Shown: positions 27,169 through 37,300 of the stretch, one piece after another
Position numbering within the stretch: position 1 is the first letter of the stretch
How the letters are laid out: each line of letters opens with the position of its first letter
Source: Bacillus infantis
GTDB lineage: Bacteria > Bacillota > Bacilli > Bacillales > Cytobacillaceae
NCBI RefSeq assembly: GCF_020171945.1
Contig: NZ_JAIVAP010000019.1
Location: 23,838-87,837, forward strand
DNA: 64,000 bases
Direction of reading: 5' to 3'
The notes under the pieces: model-generated
Told to the model about the DNA's origin: nothing
What the model saw: only the letters and a program-made list of their open reading frames with translations
The model's database searches: none
Translations under genes and position numbers: made by a program

Positions 27169-28068
27169 TTACAGAAAAATCTTCATTCCTGTCTCCCTGC
27201 TCTTATTCGCTGCTTCGATAAAACGGATAATTTCAAGGGTTTCTTCCAAAGGGACAGCTGTTTTTCCAGTAGAGAAGAAATGAATAATATGCTCCAAAAG
27301 ACTTGCATAGAAAGGCTTTGCAGATGAATCAATCAAGATATATTCACTTCCTTGCTCATGGTGTATAACCGCTCCAAATGTGTAATTGCCCCTTCTATTT
27401 CCCCTAACCGTACCGATTCTTTCATTTTCCCATTGGGCCGCAATCAGATCATGATCTCTATTGCTTACAGCTGTAACATGATGCATACCTCTCCCTAAAA
27501 TGGCATAAAGCATTTCAATGGCATGGATTCCGTACCAGAAGTACCCTGGCTGAGTCACAGCCATTTCCATGGGGCCAAAGCAGTCTGCCCCGGTGATTTT
27601 ACTTTTTTCCAAAGCAGCCAGGGACTTCTGCAGCGCATCAGCAAAACGCAATGCAGAAGCACTCATAATTGGAGCCTGATTCTGCTCTGCTATCTCTATC
27701 ATTCTGGCTGCATCCGCTGCACTTAAACAAAATGGCTTATCAATGAAAAGCGGCTTATGAAAAGGAGCAAGTCTTCTCACCTGCTCTAAATGAGCCCTTC
27801 CATCTACAGACTCAACCAATATGGCATCGCACTTTTCTGCCACCTCTTCAATAGTTTTAACTATCTCTACATCATAAGCTGCAACTTCCTTTGTAATCCC
27901 TTCTATACGAGATGAACTTAAGTCAAAGTCCGGTGATCCGACCGGGCTGGCTATGACCACTTTAGCCCCTCCAACATGAAATGGGTCCGTAGGGTCATTC
28001 AGCAGTCTTGTGAATATAGCAGCATGGGAAGTATCCAGTCCGATCATACCTATGTTAAGTGTGGCCAT
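27169..28068 (-). CDS. Gfo/Idh/MocA family oxidoreductase (third of three)
   Basis: This 299-residue NAD(P)-dependent dehydrogenase is shorter than the other two copies. It starts NIGMIGLDTSHAAIFTRLL and has LFIDKPFCLSAADA with the catalytic lysine in DKP instead of EKP. The C-terminal domain has YGIHAIEMLYAILGRG, matching the family's conserved histidine region. GGAGG precedes the ATG. It is the last gene of the importer operon, 27 bases after the second permease, and converges on the regulator gene. It probably acts on the imported sugar. Confidence 0.8.
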   Translation of the reverse strand: MATLNIGMIGLDTSHAAIFTRLLNDPTDPFHVGGAKVVIASPVGSPDFDLSSSRIEGITKEVAAYDVEIVKTIEEVAEKCDAILVESVDGRAHLEQVRRLAPFHKPLFIDKPFCLSAADAARMIEIAEQNQAPIMSASALRFADALQKSLAALEKSKITGADCFGPMEMAVTQPGYFWYGIHAIEMLYAILGRGMHHVTAVSNRDHDLIAAQWENERIGTVRGNRRGNYTFGAVIHHEQGSEYILIDSSAKPFYASLLEHIIHFFSTGKTAVPLEETLEIIRFIEAANKSRETGMKIFL

Positions 28069-28095
28069 ATAGTCTATTCCTCCAGGTTTGAAGAC

Positions 28096-28902
28096 TTATT
28101 TTAACCCTGATAACTGGATGCCCTCTGTAAAATATTTCTGGAAGAAAAGGAATATCAGAAAGGTTGGAATAAAGGATATTGTAGCTCCTGCCATTTCAAT
28201 CCCGAAATTTCCTTCTTTGTTTAAAGTTGAGGCGAGCCCTACTGTAATAGGGTACATTTTTTCATTTGTCATATAAATCAATGGCTGAAAAAGATCATTC
28301 CAGTTGCTTACAAAAGCAAAAGTCCCTACAGTTGCAATTGCCGGGAATGCCAATGGCATATAAACCTTGCGGAATACCTGAAGATCATTGGCCCCATCCA
28401 TCCGGGCTGCCTCATCAAGTTCCATAGGAATTCCCTGCATAAATTGACGGACCAGAAAAACTCCCATGATCGCCCACAATTCCGGAACAATTAATGCTTG
28501 ATATTCATTTATCCAGCCAAACTTAGAGAACATGATGAATTTCGGAATGATTAATAATTGGGATGGAATCATAATGACCGCCATGAACGTCCAGAATATA
28601 ACTTCCCTTCCAATGAATTGCTTTCTGGCAAAAATATAACCCAGTATCCCGGCAAAGAACATTTGAGAAAAAACTGGTATTACCGTCACAATAATAGAGT
28701 TTATGATCCAGCGAAGAAAATTGTCATTCCTGAACAGGTAGGCAAAGTTGCTCCATGAAGGATCTGTCGGGATCCAAAACAAGGGATCCAAAGCAGCGAA
28801 AGTTGTTACTTTAAATGAACTCAAGACCATGATTAAAAAAGGAAGCAGGAAACAAAAAGCCAGAAAGAATGTCAATAAATACTTCAGTGTCTTTTTTCCC
28901 AA
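28096..28902 (-). CDS. Carbohydrate ABC transporter permease (MalG type)
   Basis: This 268-residue inner-membrane permease has about six membrane helices and the EAA loop that contacts the ATPase (ELDEAARMDGANDLQVFRKVYMP, residues about 165-187). Such proteins pair with a MalF-type partner, here the gene just upstream. The start is TTG at 28902 behind GGGGG; an ATG nearby is in another frame. No ATPase gene lies in the locus, so a shared MsmX-type ATPase elsewhere is likely. Its job is entry of an oligosaccharide. Confidence 0.9.
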   Translation of the reverse strand: MGKKTLKYLLTFFLAFCFLLPFLIMVLSSFKVTTFAALDPLFWIPTDPSWSNFAYLFRNDNFLRWIINSIIVTVIPVFSQMFFAGILGYIFARKQFIGREVIFWTFMAVIMIPSQLLIIPKFIMFSKFGWINEYQALIVPELWAIMGVFLVRQFMQGIPMELDEAARMDGANDLQVFRKVYMPLAFPAIATVGTFAFVSNWNDLFQPLIYMTNEKMYPITVGLASTLNKEGNFGIEMAGATISFIPTFLIFLFFQKYFTEGIQLSGLK

Positions 28903-28935
28903 AACGGATTCATCCCCCTTACTGCCACACTGCTG

Positions 28936-29898
28936 TTAATAAATGCTTTGATCATTACCAAAATATTTCCTCTGAATAAGCGATATAATTAAGATGATGA
29001 TAAATAGTACATAAGATAATACCGCCGCATAGCTGAAGTTCAAATTTGTAAAGCCGATCGAATATAGGTAATAAACGATTGTACTGGTTGAGAAATTCGG
29101 TCCCCCATTCGTTAACAAAAATGCAGAGTCAAAGATTTGGAAGGAACCAATCGTTGTAATGATCAGCACATAAAAATGGATTGGTTTCAACAATGGGAAT
29201 GTAATCATCCAAAATGATTTCAGAGCAGAAGCTCCATCAATTTTTGCTGCTTCATACATATCTTTAGGTATTGACTGCAGCCCGGCAAAATAATAAATCA
29301 TGGTGCTTCCAGATACTTTGAAAATGCTTAAACCAGCTAATACAATGAGAGCCTGTGAAGAATCAGAAAGAAATAATTGGGTATCTACACCAAAAAAACC
29401 AAGCAAATAATTAATAAAGCCGGAATCTGTCCCTGAAAAAAGCCATTCCCAAATGCCAGCCACAACAACGAATGAAGTGACGACCGGAAGGAAGAAAATA
29501 CCTTTAAAAAATTTTGTGAACCTGACCCCGGATTTCAGAACGAGTGCAAGGATCAGTCCTAACGCCATTGTTGGCGCAATATAATAAAATGAAAATAAAA
29601 CTGTATTCCATATGGATTTCCATGCTATTTTGTCCTGGAATAACTGCTTCCAATTTTGCAGCCCTACAAATTCAGAAGTACCGATTATACGGTAATTCAG
29701 GAAAGTCAAAATAAAGCTGTAAACAAACGGGAAAACCTGAAAGATAAGAAAATGGATGAGGATGGGTACGAGAATAATATAAACAAGAGCATTCTTCCTC
29801 CATTCATCCTTTATTCTTTTTACCAGAGGCTTCTTGGCTATGATTGGCATCTTGCTATCATTTGCTAAGATCTTTTCCAAGGAATCACCTAATTTCAA
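28936..29898 (-). CDS. Sugar ABC transporter permease (MalF/UgpA type)
   Basis: This roughly 320-residue permease has six membrane helices and an EAA loop (MYEAAKIDGASALKSFWMITFP). It is the partner of the MalG-type permease 33 bases downstream. The TTG start at 29898 has no convincing site; internal starts such as the TTG at residue 7 (after AGGTGA) or the ATG at MPIIAKKPL are possible. A 14-bp stem-loop separates it from the binding-protein gene, which would favour higher levels of the binding protein. Confidence 0.88.
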   Translation of the reverse strand: MKLGDSLEKILANDSKMPIIAKKPLVKRIKDEWRKNALVYIILVPILIHFLIFQVFPFVYSFILTFLNYRIIGTSEFVGLQNWKQLFQDKIAWKSIWNTVLFSFYYIAPTMALGLILALVLKSGVRFTKFFKGIFFLPVVTSFVVVAGIWEWLFSGTDSGFINYLLGFFGVDTQLFLSDSSQALIVLAGLSIFKVSGSTMIYYFAGLQSIPKDMYEAAKIDGASALKSFWMITFPLLKPIHFYVLIITTIGSFQIFDSAFLLTNGGPNFSTSTIVYYLYSIGFTNLNFSYAAVLSYVLFIIILIISLIQRKYFGNDQSIY

Positions 29899-29966
29899 TT
29901 TTTAATAGGCAGACAGCTGAGGTCATGAGAATAATTGCCCAATTCATGGAACTATGCTATTAAGCA

Positions 29967-30004
29967 ATAGAGAGCTTTATCCGCAATGGAATAAAACCCT
30001 CTAT
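29967..30004 (-). other. Intercistronic stem-loop after the binding-protein gene
   Basis: ATAGAGAGCTTTAT (29967-29980) pairs over 14 bp with ATAAAACCCTCTAT (29991-30004), with two G-U pairs in the minus-strand RNA. There is no T-run. Stem-loops at this place in importer operons protect the upstream binding-protein message. Confidence 0.6.
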
Positions 30005-30019
30005 GCTATGACTATAATT

Positions 30020-31285
30020 CTACGGCTTAGCCAGTTCTGCTTCGATCTGCTCAGCCGCTGCGTCTGCTGCTTCCTGAGGAGTCTTCTCTCCTGCCATCAT
30101 TGATTGCACCTCTGCCTGGATAAATGGCATGATTGCCCGGCCTTTTGGGTGGATGACTCCCGGGAGCGCATATTGGGTATATCCGGATAACTGGTTCATA
30201 TATTCGTTAGAATCAAAGATATCTTTTGCTTCTTCCTGAGTTGGGATGTACTGGGTTACAGTGTTGAATATCCGCTGATTATCTGCATTCGTGACAGCTT
30301 TTACAAATTCCGCTGCCGCATCAGGATTATCACTGTTAGATGGCACTGTGAACATTCCTGTAGTTCCGTAGGTTAATTGCTCTTCATTTTTTAAAGGAGG
30401 CGCAATAGCAAAATCGAATTTTCCCTCTTTTTGAAGCATGGTAATATCAATTCCGGATCCAAGAATCGCCAGTATTTTCCCGCCGAACCACAGTTCATTG
30501 TGGTTGCTTGCTGTTACTGAGTCTTCAGGAATATATTTATTCTTATACATATTGTTTACCATTTCGAAGGCTTTGACACTCTTATCGCTATTGATAAGTA
30601 CTTTGTTATCTTCAGTCACAACATCTCCGCCAGCCTGCCAGATCCATGGATAGATCGTACCATTCATGGAACCTCCGCCAGCATAAGACAATGCATAGAA
30701 ATCTTTTGCTTTTGCCTTAGCAGCCCAATCTTCAAACTCATCCCATGTTGCCGGAAGCTTGGATGGGTCTTCCCCAATCGCCTTAACAACATCCAGGTTA
30801 TAGAAGAATGTATAAGCTTCTTGTAAAATTGGGAGCCCATATTTTTTATCCTTCCATGTTGTTGATACCAAGGAAGACTCAACAAATCCTTCTAGGTCAC
30901 TATCTTCCAAATAAGGATCCAATTCTAACAGCATTCCTGCATCAGCATATTGCGGCATTTGGTCAGGAATGGCATAGAACACATCCGGTCCATTATTGGC
31001 TGCTAATGCTGTAAGGACTTTTTGGTCACGGTTAGACCAGGGGATCGTCTCAATATTCACTTTTACATCAGGAAAGTCTTTATTGTAATTTGCAACGATT
31101 TCTTTCCACATTTCTTCTTCTTTCTTGGCATCACCTGTATAAGGATGAACCCAGACAGTGATCTCTCCGCCTAATTTGCCGTCAGATTTTTCATCAGATG
31201 TTGTTCCAGTTTCATTATTGCACCCTGCCATTACCAGGCAGAATGTCATCAAAAGAGCCAAAAACCATATTTTTTTCTTTTTCAT
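30020..31285 (-). CDS. Sugar ABC transporter substrate-binding lipoprotein
   Basis: This 421-residue extracellular solute-binding protein (family 1, MalE-like) has a signal peptide and lipobox VMAGC with the lipidated Cys at residue 22. The body holds family landmarks such as NGPDVFYAIPDQMPQYADAG, GLPILQEAYTFFYN and YGTTGMFTVPSNSDNPDAA, and ends with AEAELAKP-like helices. It captures the sugar outside the cell and delivers it to the two permeases. It is the first gene of the importer operon, whose promoter carries operator site 3. GGGGGG precedes the ATG. The ligand is unknown. Confidence 0.92.
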   Translation of the reverse strand: MKKKKIWFLALLMTFCLVMAGCNNETGTTSDEKSDGKLGGEITVWVHPYTGDAKKEEEMWKEIVANYNKDFPDVKVNIETIPWSNRDQKVLTALAANNGPDVFYAIPDQMPQYADAGMLLELDPYLEDSDLEGFVESSLVSTTWKDKKYGLPILQEAYTFFYNLDVVKAIGEDPSKLPATWDEFEDWAAKAKAKDFYALSYAGGGSMNGTIYPWIWQAGGDVVTEDNKVLINSDKSVKAFEMVNNMYKNKYIPEDSVTASNHNELWFGGKILAILGSGIDITMLQKEGKFDFAIAPPLKNEEQLTYGTTGMFTVPSNSDNPDAAAEFVKAVTNADNQRIFNTVTQYIPTQEEAKDIFDSNEYMNQLSGYTQYALPGVIHPKGRAIMPFIQAEVQSMMAGEKTPQEAADAAAEQIEAELAKP

Positions 31286-31636
31286 TTAAAAATACCCCCC
31301 GATTATTGGATTGAAAAGCTATCACCTTTTTCAACTTTAATCCAAATCTGTTTCTGATCCCTCCTTGAAATTGCTTTATGAGCCATGAAAGCGGTAACAA
31401 TGAATCAAATAAACTTATTAAATCCATTTTATTTTTTTCTTAATATTGTGACAAGTCTATAAAAGGTCTTTAATTCTAAATTATCAAAAAACTTATTTGC
31501 CTGCTTGTTCCCTCTTATGTACTTATCTAAATTCAAGCCCCTGTTACCAAAACCGTGTTATAATACATACAATAAATTTCTACTTTATGTAAATTTTTCT
31601 CAATATTTGTAACTGAAAGGGAATGGGGGAAACTTC
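31286..31636. other. Divergent control region, importer operon / YesL gene
   Basis: This 351-base gene-free region holds the importer promoter and operator site 3 (separate entries). A poorly defined promoter for the plus-strand YesL gene must also lie here. Confidence 0.5.
31426..31472 (-). promoter_or_regulatory. Importer promoter with predicted operator site 3
   Basis: On the minus strand the -35 TTGTCA (31454-31449), 17 bases and -10 TAAAAT (31431-31426). Operator TGTGAC-N13-GTCTTTA spans 31447-31472. Its strong arm reads AAAGAC on the minus strand and ends 11 bases before the -35 box, exactly as at the enzyme-operon promoter. The two promoters are also alike between the arms (GACCTTT...GACTTGTC). 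Confidence 0.65.
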
Positions 31637-32266
31637 TTGGGTGGTTGGGAAAAGTTCAATCTCTTTTCAATTTGGATGCTAAAGGCAGCCTACTTAAATA
31701 TCCTTTGGATCGGCTTTACTTTTTTAGGTTTGGGCCTATTTGGTTTGTTTCCATCCACTGGTGCCATGTTTGCCATTACACGTAAATGGCTGCAGAAAGA
31801 GCCGATGGAAAAGATTTTTTCTGCGTTTTGGAATACTTATAAAAAAGAATTTTTCACCCTTAATAAATTTGGCTTGTTTTTTATTGTAATTGGCTATATT
31901 TTAGTTTATGACTTTTTATTCTTACACTTAAATGGCATTAACCTGCAATTATTACTACCGCTAATTATCTGCGCGGCTCTTTCTTATACTATGACACTTC
32001 TCTACTTCTTCCCTGTTTACAATCAATTTGATTTAAAGTTTTTTCAGTATATCAAGCAATCATTCCTCATCGGGGCAACATGTATAGTTGAAACAGTACT
32101 TTTATTCGTTACAGTGATGGGGGTTATCGTAACAGTGAGGTTAATACCAGGCATCATTCCTTTATTTCCCGGAAGCGTACTGGCATTATTAATAACCTGG
32201 TGCAGCAATCGAGCCCTGCGGAAAATAGCAGCCCGCAAAAATATGATTAACAGTCCCTCATCTTAG
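31637..32266 (+). CDS. YesL family (DUF624) membrane protein
   Basis: This 209-residue membrane protein has about five helices and the DUF624 opening LFSIWMLKAAYLNILWIGFT followed by GLFPSTGAMFAITRKWL. YesL-type proteins are common beside carbohydrate ABC importers in Bacillus and relatives, but their function is not known. The start is TTG at 31637 after GGGGG; no in-frame ATG fits. It is divergent from the importer operon and ends at a strong terminator. Confidence 0.82.
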   Translation: MGGWEKFNLFSIWMLKAAYLNILWIGFTFLGLGLFGLFPSTGAMFAITRKWLQKEPMEKIFSAFWNTYKKEFFTLNKFGLFFIVIGYILVYDFLFLHLNGINLQLLLPLIICAALSYTMTLLYFFPVYNQFDLKFFQYIKQSFLIGATCIVETVLLFVTVMGVIVTVRLIPGIIPLFPGSVLALLITWCSNRALRKIAARKNMINSPSS

Positions 32267-32294
32267 GAGTGCCAAACGATTGGCACTCCTTTTA
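32265..32294 (+). terminator. Intrinsic terminator of the YesL gene
   Basis: AGGAGTGCCAA and TTGGCACTCCT form a perfect 11-bp stem with a four-base loop, followed by TTTT. It overlaps the stop codon region. Confidence 0.85.
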
Positions 32295-32322
32295 TAAAAG
32301 AATTTTAAAAATCCGAGGATTT

Positions 32323-32367
32323 AAAGACCCATTATAGTCTTGAAAAATCACTTTTTTCTTTTAGACT
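32323..32367 (+). promoter_or_regulatory. Promoter of the second FAD oxidoreductase with half operator (site 4)
   Basis: AAAGAC (32323-32328), then 11 bases, then -35 TTGAAA (32340-32345), a 16-base spacer and TAGACT (32362-32367). The AAAGAC-to-(-35) distance equals that of sites 1 and 3. The inner bases TTATAG also match site 3, but the second arm is absent. Confidence 0.5.
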
Positions 32368-32461
32368 TTAGTATAAATTCCACTGATTCGCCGAGTGCGG
32401 TTAAAGTTATACTCTATTCTTCTTCAGAGTATCGTGGATTCCCTGCCAAGGAGGTTAATAG

Positions 32462-34054
32462 ATGGATTTCAGTAAGCTTTATTATTATAAGCCCCTCCCA
32501 AAACTGTCTGCCGAAGTAGTGAAAAGTGATGTTATTGTATATGGTGCAACTCCTTCCGGCATTACAGCAGCTATACAAGCAAAAAAGATGGGCGCCTCAG
32601 TGGTGATTGCTGAATTCGGACAGCATATTGGAGGGATTACTGCAAGTGGACTGGGTGCTTCTGATTGTGGGGCAAAGGAAGCGATTGGAGGATTATCAAG
32701 GGAGTTTTTCCGTGAGTTGGGGAATTACTACAACACTGATGAACAATGGACCTTCGAACCACAGGCAGCTAAATCTGTATTTGAAGATTGGATAAATAAA
32801 TACAAAATTGAGGTATTTTACAACCAGCATTTAGAGGCAGTAAAAATTATAGGCAAAAGAATTACTGAAGCTATCATGGAGGACGGGACTGTATACAAAG
32901 GAAGTTATTTCATAGATGCCAGCTACGAAGGCGACCTGATGGCTAAATCTAATGTTTCTTACTTTGTAGGAAGAGAGTCAAACGCCACTTACAAAGAAAC
33001 ATATAATGGGATCCAATTCGGCCACCCGCATCATCAATTTGAAAAATGGGTCGATCCATATATCGTTGAAGGTGATCCATCTAGCGGTTTTCTTCAAGGA
33101 ATCACAGAAAACAATCCTGACACTATAGGATATCAAGGACAAGGCGACCATCGGATACAGGCTTACAATTTCCGTATCTGCCTGACAAAAAACAGGAAAA
33201 ACCTAATTCCATTTCCAAAACCGCCTTCATACAGCAGGGATCGTTTCAAGCTATTGCTGCGTTATATAAAGGCAGGGGTATGGGATGCCATGAATCTGCA
33301 TACTATGCTCCCAAACGAAAAAACAGACTTGAATAACTATGGAGGATTCTCCACTGATAATATTGGCCGGAATTATGAATGGCCTGAAGGAAGCTATGAT
33401 ACCCGGGAAAAAATATTTCAGGATCATTTTGTATATAATCTTGGCATGCTGTACTTTTTGGCTAATGATGATGAGGTTCCTCAAGGCATAAAAGATGAAG
33501 TAAGGAAATGGGGACTGGCCCGTGACGAATTTACAGATACCGGTAACTGGCCACATCAGCTTTACATCCGGGAAGCAAGAAGAATGATATCAGACTATAT
33601 AATGACTGACCATAATTGCCTGGGCGAAGCCTTGGTGACAGATTCAATCGGCCTTGCCTCCTATCAGATGGACTCGCACCATTGCAGACGAATGGTCATA
33701 GACGGCAGAGTTTACAATGAAGGTGATGTGGAAATTCCGATTTCCCCCTACCCAATCTCATATCGTTCAATCCTTCCGAAATCAAAGGAATGTACAAATT
33801 TACTTGTTCCTGTTTGTTTATCCAGTTCCCATATTGCCTATGGATCAATCAGGATGGAGCCAGTCTTCATGATACTCGGGCAATCTGCCGGCGCAGCTGC
33901 AGCTCTAGCTCTGCGAATGGGTTCAGCGGTTCAAGCAGTTCCATATGAACTCTTAAAAGAGGAGCTTGTCAAATATGGGCAGGTTCTTGAGTGGGATGAG
34001 ACAATCGAGGATGACCCAGTCCAACGTATGGAATCGACATTTGGTAAAGAATAA
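32462..34054 (+). CDS. FAD-dependent oxidoreductase (FAD_oxidored type), second copy
   Basis: This 530-residue flavoprotein without signal peptide has the dinucleotide motif DVIVYGATPSGITAAIQA, then IGGITASGLGASDCG, matching the PF12831 family. Later stretches (YIREARRMISDYIMTD, MDSHHCRRM, SSSHIAYGSIRMEPVFMILG) are typical of that group. It is distantly related to the minus-strand copy at 15076, so the locus has two different members. AGGAGG precedes the ATG. The reaction is unknown; sugar oxidation or redox-assisted cleavage is an inference. Confidence 0.78.
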   Translation: MDFSKLYYYKPLPKLSAEVVKSDVIVYGATPSGITAAIQAKKMGASVVIAEFGQHIGGITASGLGASDCGAKEAIGGLSREFFRELGNYYNTDEQWTFEPQAAKSVFEDWINKYKIEVFYNQHLEAVKIIGKRITEAIMEDGTVYKGSYFIDASYEGDLMAKSNVSYFVGRESNATYKETYNGIQFGHPHHQFEKWVDPYIVEGDPSSGFLQGITENNPDTIGYQGQGDHRIQAYNFRICLTKNRKNLIPFPKPPSYSRDRFKLLLRYIKAGVWDAMNLHTMLPNEKTDLNNYGGFSTDNIGRNYEWPEGSYDTREKIFQDHFVYNLGMLYFLANDDEVPQGIKDEVRKWGLARDEFTDTGNWPHQLYIREARRMISDYIMTDHNCLGEALVTDSIGLASYQMDSHHCRRMVIDGRVYNEGDVEIPISPYPISYRSILPKSKECTNLLVPVCLSSSHIAYGSIRMEPVFMILGQSAGAAAALALRMGSAVQAVPYELLKEELVKYGQVLEWDETIEDDPVQRMESTFGKE

Positions 34055-34064
34055 AAGTTGACAA

Positions 34065-34089
34065 AGGCCACCATTTTTTATGGTGGCCT
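34065..34089 (+). terminator. Terminator-like hairpin after the FAD oxidoreductase
   Basis: AGGCCACCAT and ATGGTGGCCT form a perfect 10-bp stem with five T in the loop. The downstream T-run is imperfect (ATTATGATTTTT), so termination may be partial. Confidence 0.6.
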
Positions 34090-34142
34090 ATTATGATTTT
34101 TATTAGCAATCCGCTGAAAGAGCCCCCAATTTTAGACGTTTT

Positions 34143-34168
34143 AAAGACAAGGCACTTTATATATCCTT
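34143..34168 (+). promoter_or_regulatory. Predicted operator site 5 (weaker)
   Basis: AAAGACAAG-CACTT is shared with site 1 (AAAGACAAGTCACTT); the right arm is degenerate (TATCCTT). It lies about 175 bases before the secreted-protein start. No good -10/-35 pair is visible in the matching position. Confidence 0.4.
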
Positions 34169-34229
34169 ATATTAATTCAGAATTTTCTAAACTCTATCTG
34201 TATTAACTTCTATTTAATATCCAAAAATT

Positions 34230-34270
34230 GGAGGTGAACACTTATAAAGCTTACTCTTGAGGATCAAGAG
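34230..34270 (+). other. Orphan ribosome binding site and small hairpin in a leader
   Basis: GGAGGTGA at 34230 is a strong Shine-Dalgarno sequence with no useful start codon after it; the best frame is nine codons from a GTG inside the site. CTCTTGA and TCAAGAG then form a 7-bp stem (34254-34270). It may be a decayed leader peptide or short gene in front of the secreted-protein gene. Confidence 0.35.
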
Positions 34271-34317
34271 ATTCTTTATCTTGTATCTATATAAAGATTA
34301 TAGGAGGGTACTCCCCA

Positions 34318-37300
34318 ATGAAGTATTTGAATAAAAATTTCTTGTGTATTTTGCTTACTATTCTATTATTTTTAACTTCTCTCTCCATTACTCCCCTTCC
34401 AATTTCTGCTGATGATGGAATAGGCAAGGAGCTCTTGGTTCCAAATGGTGATTTTGAAACCGCATCTTCCTCCACATCAGTGATTCCATCATGGGATTAT
34501 TGGACTGGCGGATATCGTTCGGGTATGTCGGTATCAAAGGAAGTCGTAAATACAGGCAATCAAAGTCTGTCAGTGCAAAACACTGGAGTAGTTGGTTTGT
34601 TCAGCCAGGAAATATCAATAAAAGAAGGAAGTAAATATCAACTTTCTGCAAAGATTTATGTTGAAGAATTAAAAGGAAGGCCAGGAATTTGGCTTCGCTG
34701 GATAAATGAGCAAGGAAAGATTATGTCTGACACCCCGCAATATTTCGATATCAGCTCTTTTAACGAATGGAAAAGTGTTGATATTAAAGCGACAGCCCCA
34801 GCTGGTGCCAAAGCTTTAAAGATTTTTATCTATCAAGCCTCGACAGCTAAAATGAAAGGGTATTATGATGATATTAAACTATTCGAATTAGAATCAGACG
34901 TACTGGAATTTCCAATAAAATATGGAGAAACCATTAATCACGGTCCGGCTGCGCTTGCTGCAAAGTCACAAGGCGTAGCCATTGGTGAGGGTGAATTATA
35001 TTACGCTACTAACGGCTCACCTTCAACCTTCTATGCTGCAAACGCTCTTACCGGCAAAAAGATATTCTCTCAAAGCCTGCCCGGGAATGATGTCATATGG
35101 GGGATGGTTATCGGTTCGGATGGCAATGTTTATTTTGCCGGTACTCAAAATGGCATCCTTTACAGATACTTGGTTAAAGAGCAGCGGATTGAACAACTGG
35201 GAAAAAACCCTTCTGACAATTGGGTCTGGCAGCTGGAAGCTTCGCACGATGGGGTCATCTATGGTGCAACATATCCAAATGCAAAGGTTTTTAAGTTTGA
35301 TATAGCCAGTGGTGAATTCACTGACTTAGGTACGTTTTATGACGGGCAGCAATATGCAAGAGGGCTCGGAATAACTAATGAAAATCTATATGTTGGAACA
35401 GGCACCACTGCCTACCTTATGAAAATGAACTTGGAAACAGGAGAGAGAACTGAAATCACCACACCGATTACCGGCACCTCTACCCAAATATCAAATATAT
35501 GGGAATATGGCAGCAATATTTTTGTTGCCTACGGAACATCTATGGTCACTATAGATAAAACAACTGGAGAAGTTAAAAAAACTATGGGCTGGCAGGATGA
35601 AAATGCATTTGACGGTTTAATATCCCCTCCCTCTCCATATAACGAAAATTTAATTTATTATATTAACAAAAACACACAGCAGTTATGGACATATGATATG
35701 AGAACGCATGAAACATCAAAAGTGGAACCTGCCATACAGCTGCCAGCTTCTCCTGCTAAAGCAATCCGCTGGATTAAGGATGAGAACGGCAAAGACGTGC
35801 TGGCAATTCTTCATCACCAGATTGAATATTCCCTCTTTGATCCTGCAGAGAAAACGCTTGAAGTAAAATATCCTGAAGTGGATATGCAAGGCTTGCTGAT
35901 GCAAAGCCTGGAAATTGGGGAGGACCAGAGGATATACATGGGTGGCTATCAAGGTTCCTTTGGCATTTTTGATACATCTATAGATAAATTCACGCTACAT
36001 GAACGTGACCCTCACCAAATTGAAGGAATAGGCTTTCTGAATGGCGATGTCTATTTGGGAACGTATGGCGGTGCCAGAATCTTTAAATTTGACCCTGACT
36101 TGCCATTTAAATATTCTAATGGCAGTAATGGGGATAATCCGGAAATGGTTTATGATATGGGTGATGACCAAAGCAGGCCTTTTACTTTTACATCAGGGGA
36201 TAATAAGCTATTCACAGGAACAATACCTGATTACGGAAAGTTAGGCGGTGCCTTTACTATTTATGATTCTGTCAATCAAGAATGGAAAACAATCCGTAAC
36301 ATTATTAAAAATCAAGCTATTATTGGCTTAGCCTACCAAAATGGGGTCGTGTTTGGCGGATCAACAATATCAGGCGGGTTGGGGATAGAGCCTACTGAGA
36401 CGACCGCCAAAATGTTCCAATATGATGTGAAAACAGAAAAGCATGAAGTCTTTGAACTTAATGTAGAGGGGCTGGCAAAGCCGGAAATGATTGGCGAGCT
36501 ATCTATTGGCCCTGACGGGAAAGTCTGGGGAATCGCTTGGGGATTAGATGAAAAAGGTCAATATAACTCTGTTGTATTTGCAATGGACCCCAAAAGCAGA
36601 GAAGTTATAAAAAGCACACAACTTTATAAGGGTGAAAACCGTGGAAGCCAATGGCGGCCATTTTTCCTTCGCTGGGATAATAATGGGTATCTTTACACAA
36701 CAGCTGGCCGCAAGTTAACGGTCATAGACCCTGATACTATGAAAAGCAAACAATTGGTTACAGGAACTGTCCAACTAATGGATGTAGACAATGAAGGAAA
36801 TATATACTATACGGCAGACCATAATTTATATCAATTGCCTGTTAAATTAGAAAAAGGTGCCTTATCCGCAGAAAATAACGTGATTATTCAAGGAAGTCAG
36901 CAGCAGCTGGAGCTATCCGTCACCCTCTCAAATGGAAATGAAATCAATCTCGCCGGTGCGGAGATTAAGTGGTTTACATCCAATCCAGTGGCTGCAACCA
37001 TTAAAGAAGGAATGGTGCATGCAGCCAATGCAGGAACAGTAGAGATATTTGCAGAGGTCTCCTATAATGGCGAAAAAGTGATCACTAATAAAATTACTAT
37101 CACAATTCAAGCAACTGCCGAGAGCTTATTCAGTCAAATACTTGGATTAGAAGAAGAAGGTGTTCTTCCACACCCCCTTTCTAAGCAGCTGACAAACTCG
37201 TTAAAACAAGCTGACCATCATTACAGGAAAGGAAACTTAAAGCAAGCTATAAAGCATCTTGAAGAATATCGAAAACATCTGAACAAAAGCAGTATAGATG

